Shown: positions 33,567-44,533, counted from the stretch's first letter. The stretch is DNA of 64,000 nt from Nocardia shimofusensis NBRC 100134 (GCF_001613125.1 NZ_BDBT01000003.1:329478-393477); one strand, 5' to 3'. The notes: generated by a model from the letters alone, not told the origin. Program-made: numbers and translations.

Positions 33567-34402
33567 CAGACAACGTGCACGACGCCAGGGCGGTACTCGG
33601 AGCGAGGCTCCGGGAACTGCGGGTCACCGCGGGGCTGACCAACCGGAAACTCGCACAGCTGGCCGGGTGGCACGAGTCGAAGGTCTCCAAGATCGAGTTC
33701 GCGCGGATCAAGCCGTCGGACGGAGACATTCGCGCCTACTGCGGGCACTGCGACGCCGCGGATCAACTGCCCGATCTGCTGGCGACGCTGCACGATATCG
33801 ATGTCGCCTATCTCGAATGGCGCAAGATCCTCGGGACCGGGGTGCGCCGCAGGCAGCAGAAGTCGCTACGGCTCGAGGCGACGGCCGCTGTCATCCGGGA
33901 CTATCAGCCGCAGATCGTGCCCGGCCTGTTGCAGACCGCGGAATACGCCGCCGCCAAGTTGAAGCGGGGCATCGAGTTCCATCAGGTGCCCGACGATGTC
34001 GAGGAGGCCGTTGCCAAGCGCATGGAGCGCCAGCGTGTCCTGTATCAGCGCGACCATCTGTTCCATTTCGTGATCGCCGAGCAGGCCCTGCGGACCACGG
34101 TCGGTGACGACGAGGTGATGGAAGGACAGCTCGACCGGCTCTCCTCGCTCATCGGGATGCCTCGGGTGACGATCGGGATCGTGCCCGCCACCGCCGAGGC
34201 TCTCGTCGTCTCCACCAATTTCGTGATGTTCGACAACCGATTGGTGATGGTGGAGGGCACTGCCGCCGAGTTGACCATCACCCAACCACGGGAGATCGCC
34301 GTCTACGGGCGGGCGTTCGATCTCCTCGCGCGCCAAGCGGTGACCGGCAAACGCGCGCGCGAACTGATCGGCCGGATAGTGCGAGACCGTTCCCGGAGCT
34401 GA
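33563..34402 (+). CDS. XRE regulator with DUF5753 (Scr1-type) domain
   Basis: 279 residues from the GTG that overlaps the DUF6879 stop (GTGA). HTH at residues 10-65 (LGARLRELRVTAGLTNRKLAQLAG, HESKVSKIE), then DUF5753 (YQPQIVPGLLQTAEYAAAKL, about 115, to VYGRAFDLLARQAVTGKRAREL). These regulators are numerous in streptomycetes and nocardiae and are often paired with small DUF397-type partners that bind the DUF5753 domain; here the DUF6879 protein takes that position. The target is probably its own operon. Confidence 0.86.
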   Translation: MTDNVHDARAVLGARLRELRVTAGLTNRKLAQLAGWHESKVSKIEFARIKPSDGDIRAYCGHCDAADQLPDLLATLHDIDVAYLEWRKILGTGVRRRQQKSLRLEATAAVIRDYQPQIVPGLLQTAEYAAAKLKRGIEFHQVPDDVEEAVAKRMERQRVLYQRDHLFHFVIAEQALRTTVGDDEVMEGQLDRLSSLIGMPRVTIGIVPATAEALVVSTNFVMFDNRLVMVEGTAAELTITQPREIAVYGRAFDLLARQAVTGKRARELIGRIVRDRSRS

Positions 34403-34412
34403 CGCCGATCGC

Positions 34413-34964
34413 CTATCTGAGCCGATGGTCCAGCAATGCCTGCCACGCCTCGTCCCACGGGAAGACTTCCACACGCCGCTCCCCCGTGCCCGGCTCGTGC
34501 TGTTGGTGGAACTGGTCCCCGACGAGCACGCTCACGCCCCAATCCGACAACTTGAAGATGGCTTCCTGCACTGCGGGAAAGCTCATCTGCGCCTTGTTGG
34601 AGAACGGCACGGCGACCACGGGGAGGCCCTTGCCGACTCCCTCCACCAGCAGTCCGAGCGGCAGAGTGTCCGAGATGCCCGCGGCCCATTTGGCCAGGGA
34701 GTTGCAGGTGATCGGGGCCGCGATCATGGCGTCGGCGGGCGGGAGCACATCGGGAGTCCCGGGATCTTTGTAGCGGCTGCGCACCACATGGCCGGTCGCC
34801 GCCTCGAGTGCCTGCGCATCGATGAATTTCAGTCCGTCCGGAGAGGACACGACGCATACCTCCCAGCCGTCCGACCGGGCGAGTTCCACCAGCTTTCCGA
34901 CATCGCGCGCCGCTGGTGAACCGGTGACAATGATGTAGAGCACGGGCGCTTTCGGATCGTTCAT
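34413..34964 (-). CDS. Flavoprotein (HFCD/phosphopantothenoylcysteine-decarboxylase-like)
   Basis: 183 residues. VLYIIVTGSPAARDVGKLVELARSDGWEVCVVSS at the N-terminus and PADAMIAAPITCNSLAKWAAGISDTLPLGLLVEGVGKGLPVVAVP (about 75-120) match the HFCD flavoprotein fold that binds FMN; the N-S-x-A-K-W-A-x-G-I-x-D motif is the flavin site. Family members decarboxylate cysteine-like groups or act in prenyltransfer-related chemistry; the substrate is unknown. It stands alone, convergent with the XRE gene. Confidence 0.85.
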   Translation of the reverse strand: MNDPKAPVLYIIVTGSPAARDVGKLVELARSDGWEVCVVSSPDGLKFIDAQALEAATGHVVRSRYKDPGTPDVLPPADAMIAAPITCNSLAKWAAGISDTLPLGLLVEGVGKGLPVVAVPFSNKAQMSFPAVQEAIFKLSDWGVSVLVGDQFHQQHEPGTGERRVEVFPWDEAWQALLDHRLR

Positions 34965-35275
34965 GCTGCCATCGTCTCAGTTTCGGGCTGGGGACCATGG
35001 GGTGAAAATGGGCCGGAGTATTCGTCTTTCCCGCGTGAGTCAGGGTTTTCCCTGAGCCGGCCCCCTGCCGGGTGCTGACATTTCCACCGAATCCGGGACA
35101 GACAGTGACCTTTCGGGCCGTATGCAGCAGAGTGTTGTTCGTGCGCGCACGATGCGGGGTGCCGGGGGTCGCGGCTCGTGGCGTGGGCGCGCGGCCGCTC
35201 GCCGGTGACGGCGGGCGAATCCCTTCGGGGGACAGGCGGGCGTGACGTCCGCCGAGGATCGAAAGGACAGAGAAG
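34965..35275. other. Divergent intergenic region
   Basis: 311 bases between the divergent flavoprotein and His-rich secreted protein genes, so it should hold two promoters. I could not pick convincing boxes. No repeat or hairpin of note. Confidence 0.4.
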
Positions 35276-35593
35276 GTGAATTCGACGACCCGTTCCGAGC
35301 AGGCTCGGCGCCGAGTGGCCCGAGTGGCCATGGCAGGCGCGCTCGCCGCGATTCCGTTGACCGCGTTGGCGGTTCCCGCGTCGGCACAGCCGGCGGTTCC
35401 CGGGGTGACCGAGGTGAGGCACGGCCACCACGATCGGCACGACCGTGACTGGTTCGGCTGTGACGCGCCGGGGCACTGGGACGACTGGGCCCATTCGCCG
35501 GGCCGCCGGGACGACTGCAAGCACTGGAACGACCCGCACCTGCAGTTCTTCCACCATCACAAGCCGCACGGGATCTTCTTCGGCAGCAGCTAG
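35276..35593 (+). CDS. Small secreted His-rich protein
   Basis: 105 residues. The GTG start has GGACAGAGAAG upstream. A Sec signal peptide is clear: twin Arg-rich n-region (EQARRRVARVA), hydrophobic MAGALAAIPLTALAV, and cleavage at ASA-QP near residue 38. The mature part of about 67 residues is rich in His and Asp (RHGHHDRHDRDW, FFHHHKPHG) with two Cys that could pair. It looks like a metal-binding (Ni, Zn, Cu) or acid-buffering exported protein; no family recognised. Confidence 0.75.
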   Translation: MNSTTRSEQARRRVARVAMAGALAAIPLTALAVPASAQPAVPGVTEVRHGHHDRHDRDWFGCDAPGHWDDWAHSPGRRDDCKHWNDPHLQFFHHHKPHGIFFGSS

Positions 35594-35642
35594 TCGGTGG
35601 CGAGACGGTCCGGCTCCGCGCCGGGCCGTCTCCGGTCGTCGG

Positions 35643-37022
35643 TCATGCGATTTCGGCCGCCTGCACTTCGCCCCAGTCGATGGCCTCGATGAGGCGTTGG
35701 TGGTCGGCGGCGGTCCGGTCGGCGTAGGAGAGGGCGAAAGCGCCCATCGCGCGGTCGAAGGTGTCGCTCTTGCCCAGATAGGTGGCTATGGCGACACGGT
35801 CGCCGGAACGGGCGTGCGCGCGGGCGAGGGTGCGGCCGCACAGTTCGCCGTAGCGACGGAGCAGGGCGGGTCTCATGGTGGCGAGGTCGGCGGAGCCTTT
35901 CATGTCCCGCAGTTGCCGCCAATAGAAGTGCCTGCCCGCGGGGCCGGTGCACCAGCCGAGGAAGATGTCGGCGGCGGCCTGGGTCAGGCGCTGGCCGTGG
36001 ACGACTCGGGCGCCCTGCTGCTCGTAGCGGCTCGGCGCGAGGTGGGCGGCCAGGACGGACTGCTCGGCTTCCTTCACCTGGAGGAACAGCGGCGCTCCTG
36101 TGTCGCGCTCGGTGAGCAGGACGATGAAGCAGCGGGTGCCCACGCTGCCGACGCCCACGACCTTGCCCGCGACGTCGACGACGCGGTAGCGGTCGAGCAG
36201 GACGCGGCGTTCCTCGGGCAGGGTGTCGCGGTAGGCGGCGAAGACCTCGTTCACGATGCCGATGTCGAGACGGTCGGCGGTGATGACCAGCGGTGGGTCG
36301 GCGCGGATGTGCGGCATGCCGTCGGGGCCGGGTTCGGTGAGTTTGCGCAGCGCCTGCAGGCTGGTTCGGCCGCGGGCCGCGGCGAGGGTGTGTTCGACGC
36401 GGCTGCGGGTCTCGGGTTCACGGATCAGTGCCGTGGCTTCTTCGAAGTCGGTGCGCTCGTACCAGATGGTCAGCGCGTCGGTTGTCGCGTACTCGCGCAT
36501 GGCTGTGCGGTAGGCGGCGGCCGCGTCGACGGCGGCGCGGGTGGCGTGGTCATCGACGAAGCCGTTGGCTCGGGCGGCGACGGCCAGGCCCGCGACGAGG
36601 CGTTTCACGTCCCACTCGAAGGGGCCGGGCAGGGTTTCGTCGAAGTCGTTGAGGTCGAAGACGAGGGCGCGTTCGGGAGAGGCGTAGAGGCCGAAGTTCG
36701 ACGGGTGGGCGTCGCCGCACAGCTGGACGGTGAGACCGGTGTTCGGGGTGGCGGCGAGGTCGACGGCCATGACGGCCGGCGCGCCGCGCAGGAACGGGAA
36801 GACGCCCGCGGCCATCCGGGCGTAGCGGATCGGAACCAGCTCGGGCACTCGGGTCTTCGCCTGCTGCTGGAGAATGTCGATCGGTTCGCGGCGGTCGGCC
36901 GGTGGTTTCCAAGCTCCGAGTTCGGAACGTGCGACGCGTCGGCGGGCGGCACGGCCGGTCTCCTTCGACGACTCGGCCGATGCGCCGGGGTCTGCGGGGG
37001 TGGTGGCAGCCGTGGGGGTCAT
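35643..37022 (-). CDS. DUF2252 family protein
   Basis: 459 residues from the ATG at 37022; the 44-residue upstream extension lacks conserved sequence. Visible family marks: RYARMAAGVFPFLRG, VQLCGDAHPSNFGLYASPERALVFDLNDFDETLPGPFEWDVKRL (about residues 95-140) and AHARSGDRVAIATYLG near the end. The D-A-H-x-x-N and D-x-N-D-F-D motifs resemble the catalytic loops of kinase-like phosphotransferases. Function unproven; common in actinobacteria. Confidence 0.88.
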   Translation of the reverse strand: MTPTAATTPADPGASAESSKETGRAARRRVARSELGAWKPPADRREPIDILQQQAKTRVPELVPIRYARMAAGVFPFLRGAPAVMAVDLAATPNTGLTVQLCGDAHPSNFGLYASPERALVFDLNDFDETLPGPFEWDVKRLVAGLAVAARANGFVDDHATRAAVDAAAAYRTAMREYATTDALTIWYERTDFEEATALIREPETRSRVEHTLAAARGRTSLQALRKLTEPGPDGMPHIRADPPLVITADRLDIGIVNEVFAAYRDTLPEERRVLLDRYRVVDVAGKVVGVGSVGTRCFIVLLTERDTGAPLFLQVKEAEQSVLAAHLAPSRYEQQGARVVHGQRLTQAAADIFLGWCTGPAGRHFYWRQLRDMKGSADLATMRPALLRRYGELCGRTLARAHARSGDRVAIATYLGKSDTFDRAMGAFALSYADRTAADHQRLIEAIDWGEVQAAEIA

Positions 37023-37086
37023 TCTCCCAGTCTCGGTCCTGGGGTCGCCGAGATGCGGCAATTCGACGCACGCGCCGCCGCCGAGT

Positions 37087-37740
37087 TCAGTAGGCGAGTT
37101 CCTGCCAGGGGATGTCGATCGGGAACGGGAACCCGATGTGCACGCCGTCCTCATCGGCGGGGGTCCATTCTCCCGCCAGCAGATAGTTGGCCGGGCGCAG
37201 CGGTCTCACCCCCTCGGGGAGACGGCCGTGCCCGGTCTCCAGTGCGTAGGCGCGGACGACAGCGATGGCACTGTCGGTCCGCGCGATCGTGACCTCCCAG
37301 TACCAGGGAATCCCGGCGCCCGCGTAGCGGCCCTTCTTCGCTTCCATGTCGGTCTGAGTGTTGGACGGTGACAACACTTCGCCGACCATCAGGGTGTCGG
37401 CGGCGCGGACATCCTGGAACGGGGAATCCAGGCAGCGATATACCAGGAAGTCCGGCGTCAGGAAGTTCGATTTGCCTGTGGCGCCCAGGAACACGTTGGT
37501 CTCGACATCCACCTGCCAGCAGGTATCGGGCCGGCGCTGCATGCTTGCACGCGCGCACCGTTCGAAGGCATTGCGCATCCGAACGGTGAACCGCTGGTGC
37601 TCGCTCGGACCACGTCGTACCCACACCACCCGCCCATCCCAGAGTTCGATCTGATCGGCGATCTCTTCGGGCAGTTGCTCGAGCTCTTCCCAGGTCATGA
37701 ACTCCGGGAGATCCGGCTTCTCGATGTGCGGCACGGGCAT
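37087..37740 (-). CDS. Uma2-family putative endonuclease-fold protein
   Basis: 217 residues. PEFMTWEELEQLPEEIADQIELWDGRVVWV start, FLTPDFLVYRCLD (Asp), MVGEVLSPSNTQTDMEAKKGRYAGAGIPWYWEV (Glu, then Lys): the PD-(D/E)xK-like arrangement of Uma2/DUF820. It shows low similarity to the 9.8-10.4 kb member outside these motifs, so it is a separate lineage rather than a recent duplicate. Function unknown. It lies between DUF2252 and ilvC. Confidence 0.82.
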   Translation of the reverse strand: MPVPHIEKPDLPEFMTWEELEQLPEEIADQIELWDGRVVWVRRGPSEHQRFTVRMRNAFERCARASMQRRPDTCWQVDVETNVFLGATGKSNFLTPDFLVYRCLDSPFQDVRAADTLMVGEVLSPSNTQTDMEAKKGRYAGAGIPWYWEVTIARTDSAIAVVRAYALETGHGRLPEGVRPLRPANYLLAGEWTPADEDGVHIGFPFPIDIPWQELAY

Positions 37741-37803
37741 GTCGTCATGGTAGGCGGCGACAGGATCGAATGGCGGCGACCGAACCGGACGTGCAGACGA
37801 CGA

Positions 37804-37829
37804 AGGGCCGCCCGCGAACGGACGGCCCT
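37804..37829 (-). terminator. Hairpin after ilvC
   Basis: AGGGCCG / CGGCCCT 7-bp stem with an inner CCG/CGG stem and CGAA loop, 18 bases after the ilvC stop. A likely end of the ilvB-ilvN-ilvC transcript. Confidence 0.55.
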
Positions 37830-37847
37830 GTCGAGGGGAAACCGGGA

Positions 37848-38885
<1,038 letters not shown>

Positions 38886-38949
38886 TCATCCCCGCCGGCG
38901 GCGGGGAGCACCGTGCTGACGCACGGGTGACGGTTTGGAATTGTGCTAC

Positions 38950-39453
38950 TCAGCGGGTGGCGGTGATGGACTTGGGTCCGCGACCGACCGCGACGACACC
39001 GGACTGCACGATCTCCCGGATGCCGAACGGCTCGAGCATGCGCAGCAGCGCGTCGAGCTTGGAACGGGTGCCGGTCGCCTCGACGGTGAGCGCGTCCGGC
39101 GAGACGTCGATGACCTTGGCGCGGAACAGCTGCACGGCCTCGATCACCTGGGTCCGCACGCTGGCGTCGGCGCGCACCTTCACCAGGATCAGTTCGCGGG
39201 CCACCGACGCGTCGGCGTCCTGCTCGACGATCTTGATGACGTTCACCAGCTTGTTGAGCTGCTTGGTGACCTGCTCGAGCGGCAGATCCTCGACGGTGAC
39301 GACGATGGTCATCCGCGAGATGTCGGGCAGTTCGGTGCCACCGACCGCCAGCGACTCGATATTGAACCCACGGCGGGAGAACAGGCTCGCCACCCGCGCC
39401 AGCACGCCCGGCTTGTCCTCGACCAGGACGCTCAGGGTGTGGGTGCTGCTCAT
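38950..39453 (-). CDS. ilvN: Acetolactate synthase regulatory subunit
   Basis: 167 residues. The N-terminal ACT domain ([31 protein letters not shown]) binds valine in known enzymes and confers feedback inhibition; the second half ([11 protein letters not shown] ... AVGRGPKSI) is the usual C-terminal domain. The ATG overlaps the ilvB stop by four bases (ATGA), so synthesis of the two subunits is coupled. The longer open frame to 39831 is antisense-like sequence inside ilvB. Confidence 0.97.
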   Translation of the reverse strand: MSSTHTLSVLVEDKPGVLARVASLFSRRGFNIESLAVGGTELPDISRMTIVVTVEDLPLEQVTKQLNKLVNVIKIVEQDADASVARELILVKVRADASVRTQVIEAVQLFRAKVIDVSPDALTVEATGTRSKLDALLRMLEPFGIREIVQSGVVAVGRGPKSITATR

Positions 39454-41405
39454 GCTTCGGTCCCCTCGTTCTCTGCTGCCTGCTGCTGGCCGTGCGTCAT
39501 CGCCTCGTGGATGACGGCGGGCTCGGCGGCCTGCTCGTCCTCGTCGAAGAGCGGACGGATGCCGCGCGCGGCCATGATCTCGTCGTTGCTGGTGCCCGCG
39601 GCGACCATCGGCCACACCTGGGCGTCCTTGCCGACGATGAAATCGATGACGACGGGGCGGTCGTTGATCGACTGCGCCTCGCGGATCGCGGCCTCGACCT
39701 CCTCCTCCTTCTCCACCCGGATGCCGTGGCAGCCCAGGGCTTCGGCGAGCTTGACGAAGTCGGGGATGCGCAGAGTGTGGGTGCCCAGGTCGGTGTTGGA
39801 GTAGCGCTCCTCGTAGAACAGGGTCTGCCACTGGCGGACCATGCCGAGGTTGCCGTTGTTGATCAGCGCCACCTTGATCGGCACGCCCTCGACAGCGCAG
39901 GTGGCCAGTTCCTGATTGGTCATCTGGAAGCAGCCGTCGCCGTCGACCGCCCAGACCTCACGGTCGGGCATGCCCATCTTGGCGCCCATCGCGGCGGGCA
40001 CGGCGTAGCCCATGGTGCCCAGGCCGCCGGAATTGAGCCAGGTGCGCGGCTTCTCGTACTTGACGAACTGGGCGGCCCACATCTGGTGCTGGCCGACGCC
40101 CGCGCAGTAGATGGCGTCGGGTCCGGCCAGGCGGCCGAGGGCATCGATGACGAATTCCGGCGACAGCGAGCCGTCGCTCGGTGGGGTCCAGCCCAGCGGG
40201 TACTGGTCGCGGATGCCGTCGAGGTAGGTCCACCACTCGGTCAGGTCCAGCAGCGGAGCCTCGCCGCCGAGGGCCGGGTCGGCCTGCAGGGTCTCGACCA
40301 GCTCGGCGATGACCTCTCGGCAGTCACCGACGATCGGGACGTCGGCATGCCGGTTCTTGCCGATCTCGGCCGGGTCGATGTCGGCGTGGATGACCTTGGC
40401 CTCGGGCGCGAAGGAGTCGAGCTGGCCGGTGACCCGGTCGTCGAAGCGGGCGCCGAGAGTGATCAACAGATCCGACTTCTGCAGCGCGGCGACGGCGCCG
40501 ACGGTGCCGTGCATGCCCGGCATGCCCATGTTCAGTCGATGGCTGTCGGGGAACGCGCCGCGCGCCATCAGGGTGGTGACCACCGGGATGCCGGTCAGCT
40601 CGGCCAGCGCCAGCAGCTCGGCCGAGGCGTCGGCCTTGATGACGCCGCCGCCGACGTAGAGCACCGGGCGCTTGGCGTCGAGGATCATCCTGGCGGCCTC
40701 GCGGACCTGCTTGCCGTGCGGCTTGGTGACCGGGCGGTAGCCGGGCAGCCGCATCTCCGGCGGCCAGGTGAAGGTGGTCTGCGCCTGCAGCACGTCCTTG
40801 GGGATGTCGACCAGGACGGCGCCGGGACGACCGGAGGCAGCCAGGTAGAACGCCTCGGCGATCATGCGCGGGATGTCGATGCCGTCGGTGATCAGGAAGT
40901 TGTGCTTGGTGATCGGCATGGTGATGCCGGAGATGTCGGCTTCCTGGAAGGCGTCGGTGCCGATGAGGCTGCGGCCGACCTGGCCGGTGATGGCGACGAT
41001 CGGGACCGAGTCCATCTGGGCGTCGGCGATCGGGGTCACCAGGTTGGTCGCGCCGGGGCCGGATGTGGCCATACACACACCGACCTTGCCGGTGGCCTGC
41101 GCGTAACCGGTGGCGGCGTGGCCGGCGCCCTGCTCGTGGCGCACCAGCACGTGACGGACCTTGGTGGAGTCGAACAGCGGGTCGTAGACGGGCAGGATCG
41201 CGCCGCCGGGGATGCCGAAGACGGTGTCGACGCCGAGCTCCTCGAGCGATCGGACGACCGACTGCGCGCCGGTCACCCGCTCGGGCGGGACCTGGCGGCG
41301 GTTGGCCGTGCCGGCGGGCTGATTCGCCTGGCTACCGGTCTGCTGATTCGCCGAAGGCGCTGACCTGCGGGCCGAGGGCCCGGGTCGTGCGGTTGGTGCG
41401 CTCAC
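39450..41405 (-). CDS. ilvB: Acetolactate synthase catalytic subunit
   Basis: 651 residues with GTG start and AAGGA upstream. A low-complexity N-terminal leader of about 45 residues (Gln/Asn/Ala) precedes the enzyme, which begins at [31 protein letters not shown]. It has the TPP-binding motif [17 protein letters not shown] (about 480) and the FAD domain in the middle. It condenses pyruvate to acetolactate, the committed step for valine, leucine and isoleucine. Expression is probably controlled by the leader peptide and attenuator just upstream. Confidence 0.97.
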   Translation of the reverse strand: MSAPTARPGPSARRSAPSANQQTGSQANQPAGTANRRQVPPERVTGAQSVVRSLEELGVDTVFGIPGGAILPVYDPLFDSTKVRHVLVRHEQGAGHAATGYAQATGKVGVCMATSGPGATNLVTPIADAQMDSVPIVAITGQVGRSLIGTDAFQEADISGITMPITKHNFLITDGIDIPRMIAEAFYLAASGRPGAVLVDIPKDVLQAQTTFTWPPEMRLPGYRPVTKPHGKQVREAARMILDAKRPVLYVGGGVIKADASAELLALAELTGIPVVTTLMARGAFPDSHRLNMGMPGMHGTVGAVAALQKSDLLITLGARFDDRVTGQLDSFAPEAKVIHADIDPAEIGKNRHADVPIVGDCREVIAELVETLQADPALGGEAPLLDLTEWWTYLDGIRDQYPLGWTPPSDGSLSPEFVIDALGRLAGPDAIYCAGVGQHQMWAAQFVKYEKPRTWLNSGGLGTMGYAVPAAMGAKMGMPDREVWAVDGDGCFQMTNQELATCAVEGVPIKVALINNGNLGMVRQWQTLFYEERYSNTDLGTHTLRIPDFVKLAEALGCHGIRVEKEEEVEAAIREAQSINDRPVVIDFIVGKDAQVWPMVAAGTSNDEIMAARGIRPLFDEDEQAAEPAVIHEAMTHGQQQAAENEGTEA

Positions 41406-41519
41406 CGTCTTCGTTCCTTACTTGTCGTTCCGACCCCGGACAACACTTGTGTGCCTGGCACGACCGGCGTCTGCGACCCGCCGCGCCGGACGATGCCCGA
41501 ACTCGAGATGTCCGAACAC

Positions 41520-41553
41520 AAAAAAGCCCTCGACAGCGATGGCTGTTCGAGGG
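41520..41553 (-). terminator. Intrinsic attenuator in the ilvB leader
   Basis: On the minus strand an 11-bp stem (CCCTCGAACAGCC side with CGAGGG, one-base bulge, four-base loop) is followed by six consecutive T. This is a textbook intrinsic terminator and unusual for this GC-rich genome. It lies between a leucine/valine-coding leader peptide and ilvB, about 115 bases before the ilvB start. Confidence 0.85.
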
Positions 41554-41601
41554 TGGCGCGTCGCAAACGCGAGCTGACGTATTCGACTCAGGCAGTCAGG
41601 C

Positions 41602-41655
41602 TCAACGCTGGACGCGCCGGCCGAGTACGAGCAACTCGTTTCGATTCACGCGCAC
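41602..41655 (-). CDS. ilvBNC leader peptide
   Basis: A 17-codon ORF, GTG start, reading MRVNRNELLVLGRRVQR. Codons 8-11 are TTG CTC GTA CTC, that is Leu-Leu-Val-Leu, the regulated end products. It ends 48 bases before the attenuator hairpin. The second codon triplet GTG at 41649 would give 15 residues. With the promoter proposed at 41658-41686 the mRNA would be almost leaderless. This is the standard arrangement of transcription attenuation by ribosome stalling, known for ilvBNC of corynebacteria and streptomycetes. Confidence 0.7.
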   Translation of the reverse strand: MRVNRNELLVLGRRVQR

Positions 41656-41657
41656 GA

Positions 41658-41686
41658 CGTTAAGGCCGCGTGAACCGAACAGTCAA
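41658..41686 (-). promoter_or_regulatory. Candidate ilvB leader promoter
   Basis: Minus-strand TTGACT (41681-41686), a 17-base spacer and TTAACG (41658-41663, weak -10). The predicted start falls at or within a few bases of the leader peptide start. Confidence 0.45.
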
Positions 41687-41765
41687 ACAGATGACCCCGC
41701 GCGTCCCATTATGTGGGACAACAGTGGTTGCTTGTGTCCGATCACCAGGATGCGAGGATGGTGGT

Positions 41766-42464
41766 GTGTCATCACCGCATCAGTCCGTGCCACCGGGTAA
41801 ATCGTCCCACACCGCCGAGACCGGATCGTCGACGGGTAGCTCGTCGGCTGCCGCCGGTCACCGGACGGTCATACGGGTCACTCAGCTCGCCTACCTCGGC
41901 GTGGTGGTGCTCGCACTGGGCGTGTTCCTGTTCGTCGTCGGGTGGCCGAAGCTGCTGTGGTGGCTGATGCTGCTGCCCGTCGTGGTCGTCGTGTGGATCG
42001 CCCGCACGCGGACCGTGGTGTCCGACGACGGGCTCGATCTGCGGCGGGTGTTCTCGTCCCGGCATCTGGACTGGGAACAGGTGAAGGGGGTGAGCATTCC
42101 CAAGCGCGGTTACGTACGGGCGCACCTGGCCGACGATTCGGTGGTGTCGCTGCCCGCGGTCGGCTACGACCAGCTGCGCAAGCTGATCACCGCTTCGCAG
42201 GGCAGGCTGCCGGACGTGTTCGCCGCCGAGGAAGCCAAGCGCCAGGCCGAGTGGGAGGCGCGACGGGAGGCCGAGAAGGCCGAGGAGTCGGCGCAGGCCG
42301 AAGAGACTTCGGACGCTCCGGCGACCAGCGACGCCCCGAAGACCGGCGACACCACGAAGACGAGCGACACCACGAAGACCGGCGACACCGAGAAGCCCGC
42401 CGACACCGGGACGACCCCGGAAACCGGGAAGGGCGCGGACGAGACCCGCTCCGACGAGGGCTGA
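41766..42464 (+). CDS. PH-domain membrane protein (Cfp6 type) with acidic/Thr tail
   Basis: 232 residues from the GTG at 41766 with GAGGATG upstream. Two adjacent hydrophobic helices ([20 protein letters not shown] and [20 protein letters not shown], about 38-77) are followed by a PH-like domain ([26 protein letters not shown], about 82-140). A coiled Glu/Ala-rich helix and a low-complexity tail ([19 protein letters not shown]) end the protein. The position beside ilvB matches Rv3004 (cfp6) of M. tuberculosis. Divergent from ilvB. Envelope location likely; molecular role unknown. Confidence 0.85.
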   Translation: MSSPHQSVPPGKSSHTAETGSSTGSSSAAAGHRTVIRVTQLAYLGVVVLALGVFLFVVGWPKLLWWLMLLPVVVVVWIARTRTVVSDDGLDLRRVFSSRHLDWEQVKGVSIPKRGYVRAHLADDSVVSLPAVGYDQLRKLITASQGRLPDVFAAEEAKRQAEWEARREAEKAEESAQAEETSDAPATSDAPKTGDTTKTSDTTKTGDTEKPADTGTTPETGKGADETRSDEG

Positions 42465-42670
42465 TCCCCGTCTCCCGCCGGGCCGTTCGTGAGCCCGGCG
42501 TAAGCTCGTGGGGCCGTGCAACAGGCGGGTCACCCGGTGCGGCGACCCCCGATCGACCCGCTCACGCCGACGGCACCACCCTTCTCCGTCGGCGCGAGGT
42601 CCGCGGCGACACGCAGCGCACACCCGCCCCAGCACACTCAGCCCACCGCACCTTTCGAGGACGATCACAC

Positions 42671-44521
42671 ATGCCACCGCTTCGTTCACGCACCACCACC
42701 GCCGGACGCAATGCCGCAGGCGCACGCGCGCTGTGGCGGGCCACCGGCCTCACCGACTCCGACTTCGGCAAGCCCATCGTCGCGATCGCGAACTCCTACA
42801 CCCAGTTCGTGCCCGGCCATGTGCATCTCAAGGACGTCGGCGAGATCGTGGCCCAAGCGGTCCGCGCCGCGGGTGGCGTGCCGCGCGAATTCCACACCAT
42901 CGCCGTGGACGACGGCATCGCGATGGGCCACGGCGGCATGCTCTACTCGCTGCCCTCGCGCGAGATCATCGCCGACTCGGTGGAATACATGGCCAACGCG
43001 CACACCGCCGACGCGCTGGTCTGTATCTCCAACTGCGACAAGATCACCCCCGGCATGCTCAACGCCGCCATGCGCCTGAACATCCCGGCCGTGTTCGTCT
43101 CCGGCGGGCCGATGGAGGCTGGTAAGGCCGTGGTGGTCGACGGTGTCGCGCAGGCTCCGACCGACCTGATCACCGCGATCTCGGCCAGTGCCAACGCCGC
43201 CGTCTCCGACGACGGTCTCAGCGAGGTCGAGCGCAGCGCCTGCCCGACCTGCGGTTCCTGCTCGGGCATGTTCACCGCCAATTCGATGAACTGCCTGACC
43301 GAGGCGCTGGGCCTGGCCCTGCCCGGCAACGGCTCCACTCTGGCCACCCACGCCGCCCGACGCGCGCTGTTCGAGCGGGCGGGCAAGGTGATCGTCGACA
43401 TCGCCAACCGCTGGTACCGCGACGACGACGCCTCGGTGCTGCCGCGCAATGTCGCGAACGCCAAGGCCTTCCGCAACGCGATGGCTCTGGACGTGGCGAT
43501 GGGCGGTTCCACCAACACCGTGCTGCACACCCTCGCCGCCGCGCAGGAAGGCGAGATCGACTTCGACCTGCAGACCATCGACAAGATCAGCCGCCGGGTG
43601 CCCTGCCTGTCGAAGGTCTCGCCGAACTCCGACTACCACATGGAAGACGTGCACCGCGCCGGCGGCATCCCCGCCATCCTGGGCGAACTGCGCCGCGCCG
43701 GACTGCTCGAGACCGACGTGACCACCGTGCACACCGCGAGCTTCGACGAGTGGCTCGACACCTGGGACATCCGCTCCGGCAAGGCGTCCGAGGAAGCGAT
43801 CGAACTGTTCCACGCCGCGCCCGGCGGGGTGCGCACCACCGAGCCGTTCTCCACCGAGAACCGCTGGTCCTCGCTGGACACCGACGCCGCGGGCGGCTGC
43901 ATCCGCGACAAGGAGCACGCCTACACCGTCGAGGGCGGCCTGGTCGTGTTGCGCGGCAACATCGCTCCCGACGGCGCGATCCTCAAGACCGCGGGCATCG
44001 ACGAGGACCTGTTCTCCTTCCAGGGCCCGGCCGTGGTGGTCGAGTCGCAGGAGGAAGCCGTGTCGATGATCCTCGGCAAGAAGATCCAGCCCGGTGACGT
44101 GGTCGTGGTCCGATACGAGGGCCCGGCGGGCGGTCCGGGTATGCAGGAGATGTTGCACCCCACCGCGTTCCTGAAGGGCGCGGGTCTGGGCAAGAAGTGC
44201 GCGCTCATCACCGACGGCCGGTTCTCCGGCGGCACCTCGGGTCTGTCCATCGGCCATATCTCGCCGGAGGCGGCCAGCGGCGGCGTGATCGGCCTGGTCG
44301 AGAATGGTGACCAGATCCGCATCGACGTCGCCACCCGCACTCTCGAGGTGCTCGTGGACGACGCGGTGCTGGCCGAGCGGCGCGCCAAGATGGACGCCTC
44401 GGAGCGGCCGTGGCAGCCGGTGGACCGGCAGCGTCCGGTCACCACGGCGCTGCGCGCCTACGCGGCGCTGGCCACCTCGGCCGACAAGGGCGCGGTTCGC
44501 CAGGTGCCCGAGCGCTTCTGA
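42671..44521 (+). CDS. ilvD: Dihydroxy-acid dehydratase
   Basis: 616 residues. Fe-S cluster cysteines are in [11 protein letters not shown] (about residue 120) and [19 protein letters not shown] (about 190). C-terminal substrate motifs are [14 protein letters not shown] and [19 protein letters not shown]. It dehydrates dihydroxyisovalerate and its homologue to the 2-keto acids, the step after IlvC. Start [14 protein letters not shown] is typical. It lies near ilvBNC but on the other strand. It ends in a very strong hairpin. The sequence has high GC and extensive antisense ORFs. Confidence 0.97.
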   Translation: MPPLRSRTTTAGRNAAGARALWRATGLTDSDFGKPIVAIANSYTQFVPGHVHLKDVGEIVAQAVRAAGGVPREFHTIAVDDGIAMGHGGMLYSLPSREIIADSVEYMANAHTADALVCISNCDKITPGMLNAAMRLNIPAVFVSGGPMEAGKAVVVDGVAQAPTDLITAISASANAAVSDDGLSEVERSACPTCGSCSGMFTANSMNCLTEALGLALPGNGSTLATHAARRALFERAGKVIVDIANRWYRDDDASVLPRNVANAKAFRNAMALDVAMGGSTNTVLHTLAAAQEGEIDFDLQTIDKISRRVPCLSKVSPNSDYHMEDVHRAGGIPAILGELRRAGLLETDVTTVHTASFDEWLDTWDIRSGKASEEAIELFHAAPGGVRTTEPFSTENRWSSLDTDAAGGCIRDKEHAYTVEGGLVVLRGNIAPDGAILKTAGIDEDLFSFQGPAVVVESQEEAVSMILGKKIQPGDVVVVRYEGPAGGPGMQEMLHPTAFLKGAGLGKKCALITDGRFSGGTSGLSIGHISPEAASGGVIGLVENGDQIRIDVATRTLEVLVDDAVLAERRAKMDASERPWQPVDRQRPVTTALRAYAALATSADKGAVRQVPERF

Positions 44522-44533
44522 CCCCCGATCGCC

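Noticed and set aside
41406..41765. T-box or other amino-acid riboswitch ahead of ilvB
   Set aside because: No T-box core sequence was seen; the leader peptide and terminator explain the region better.
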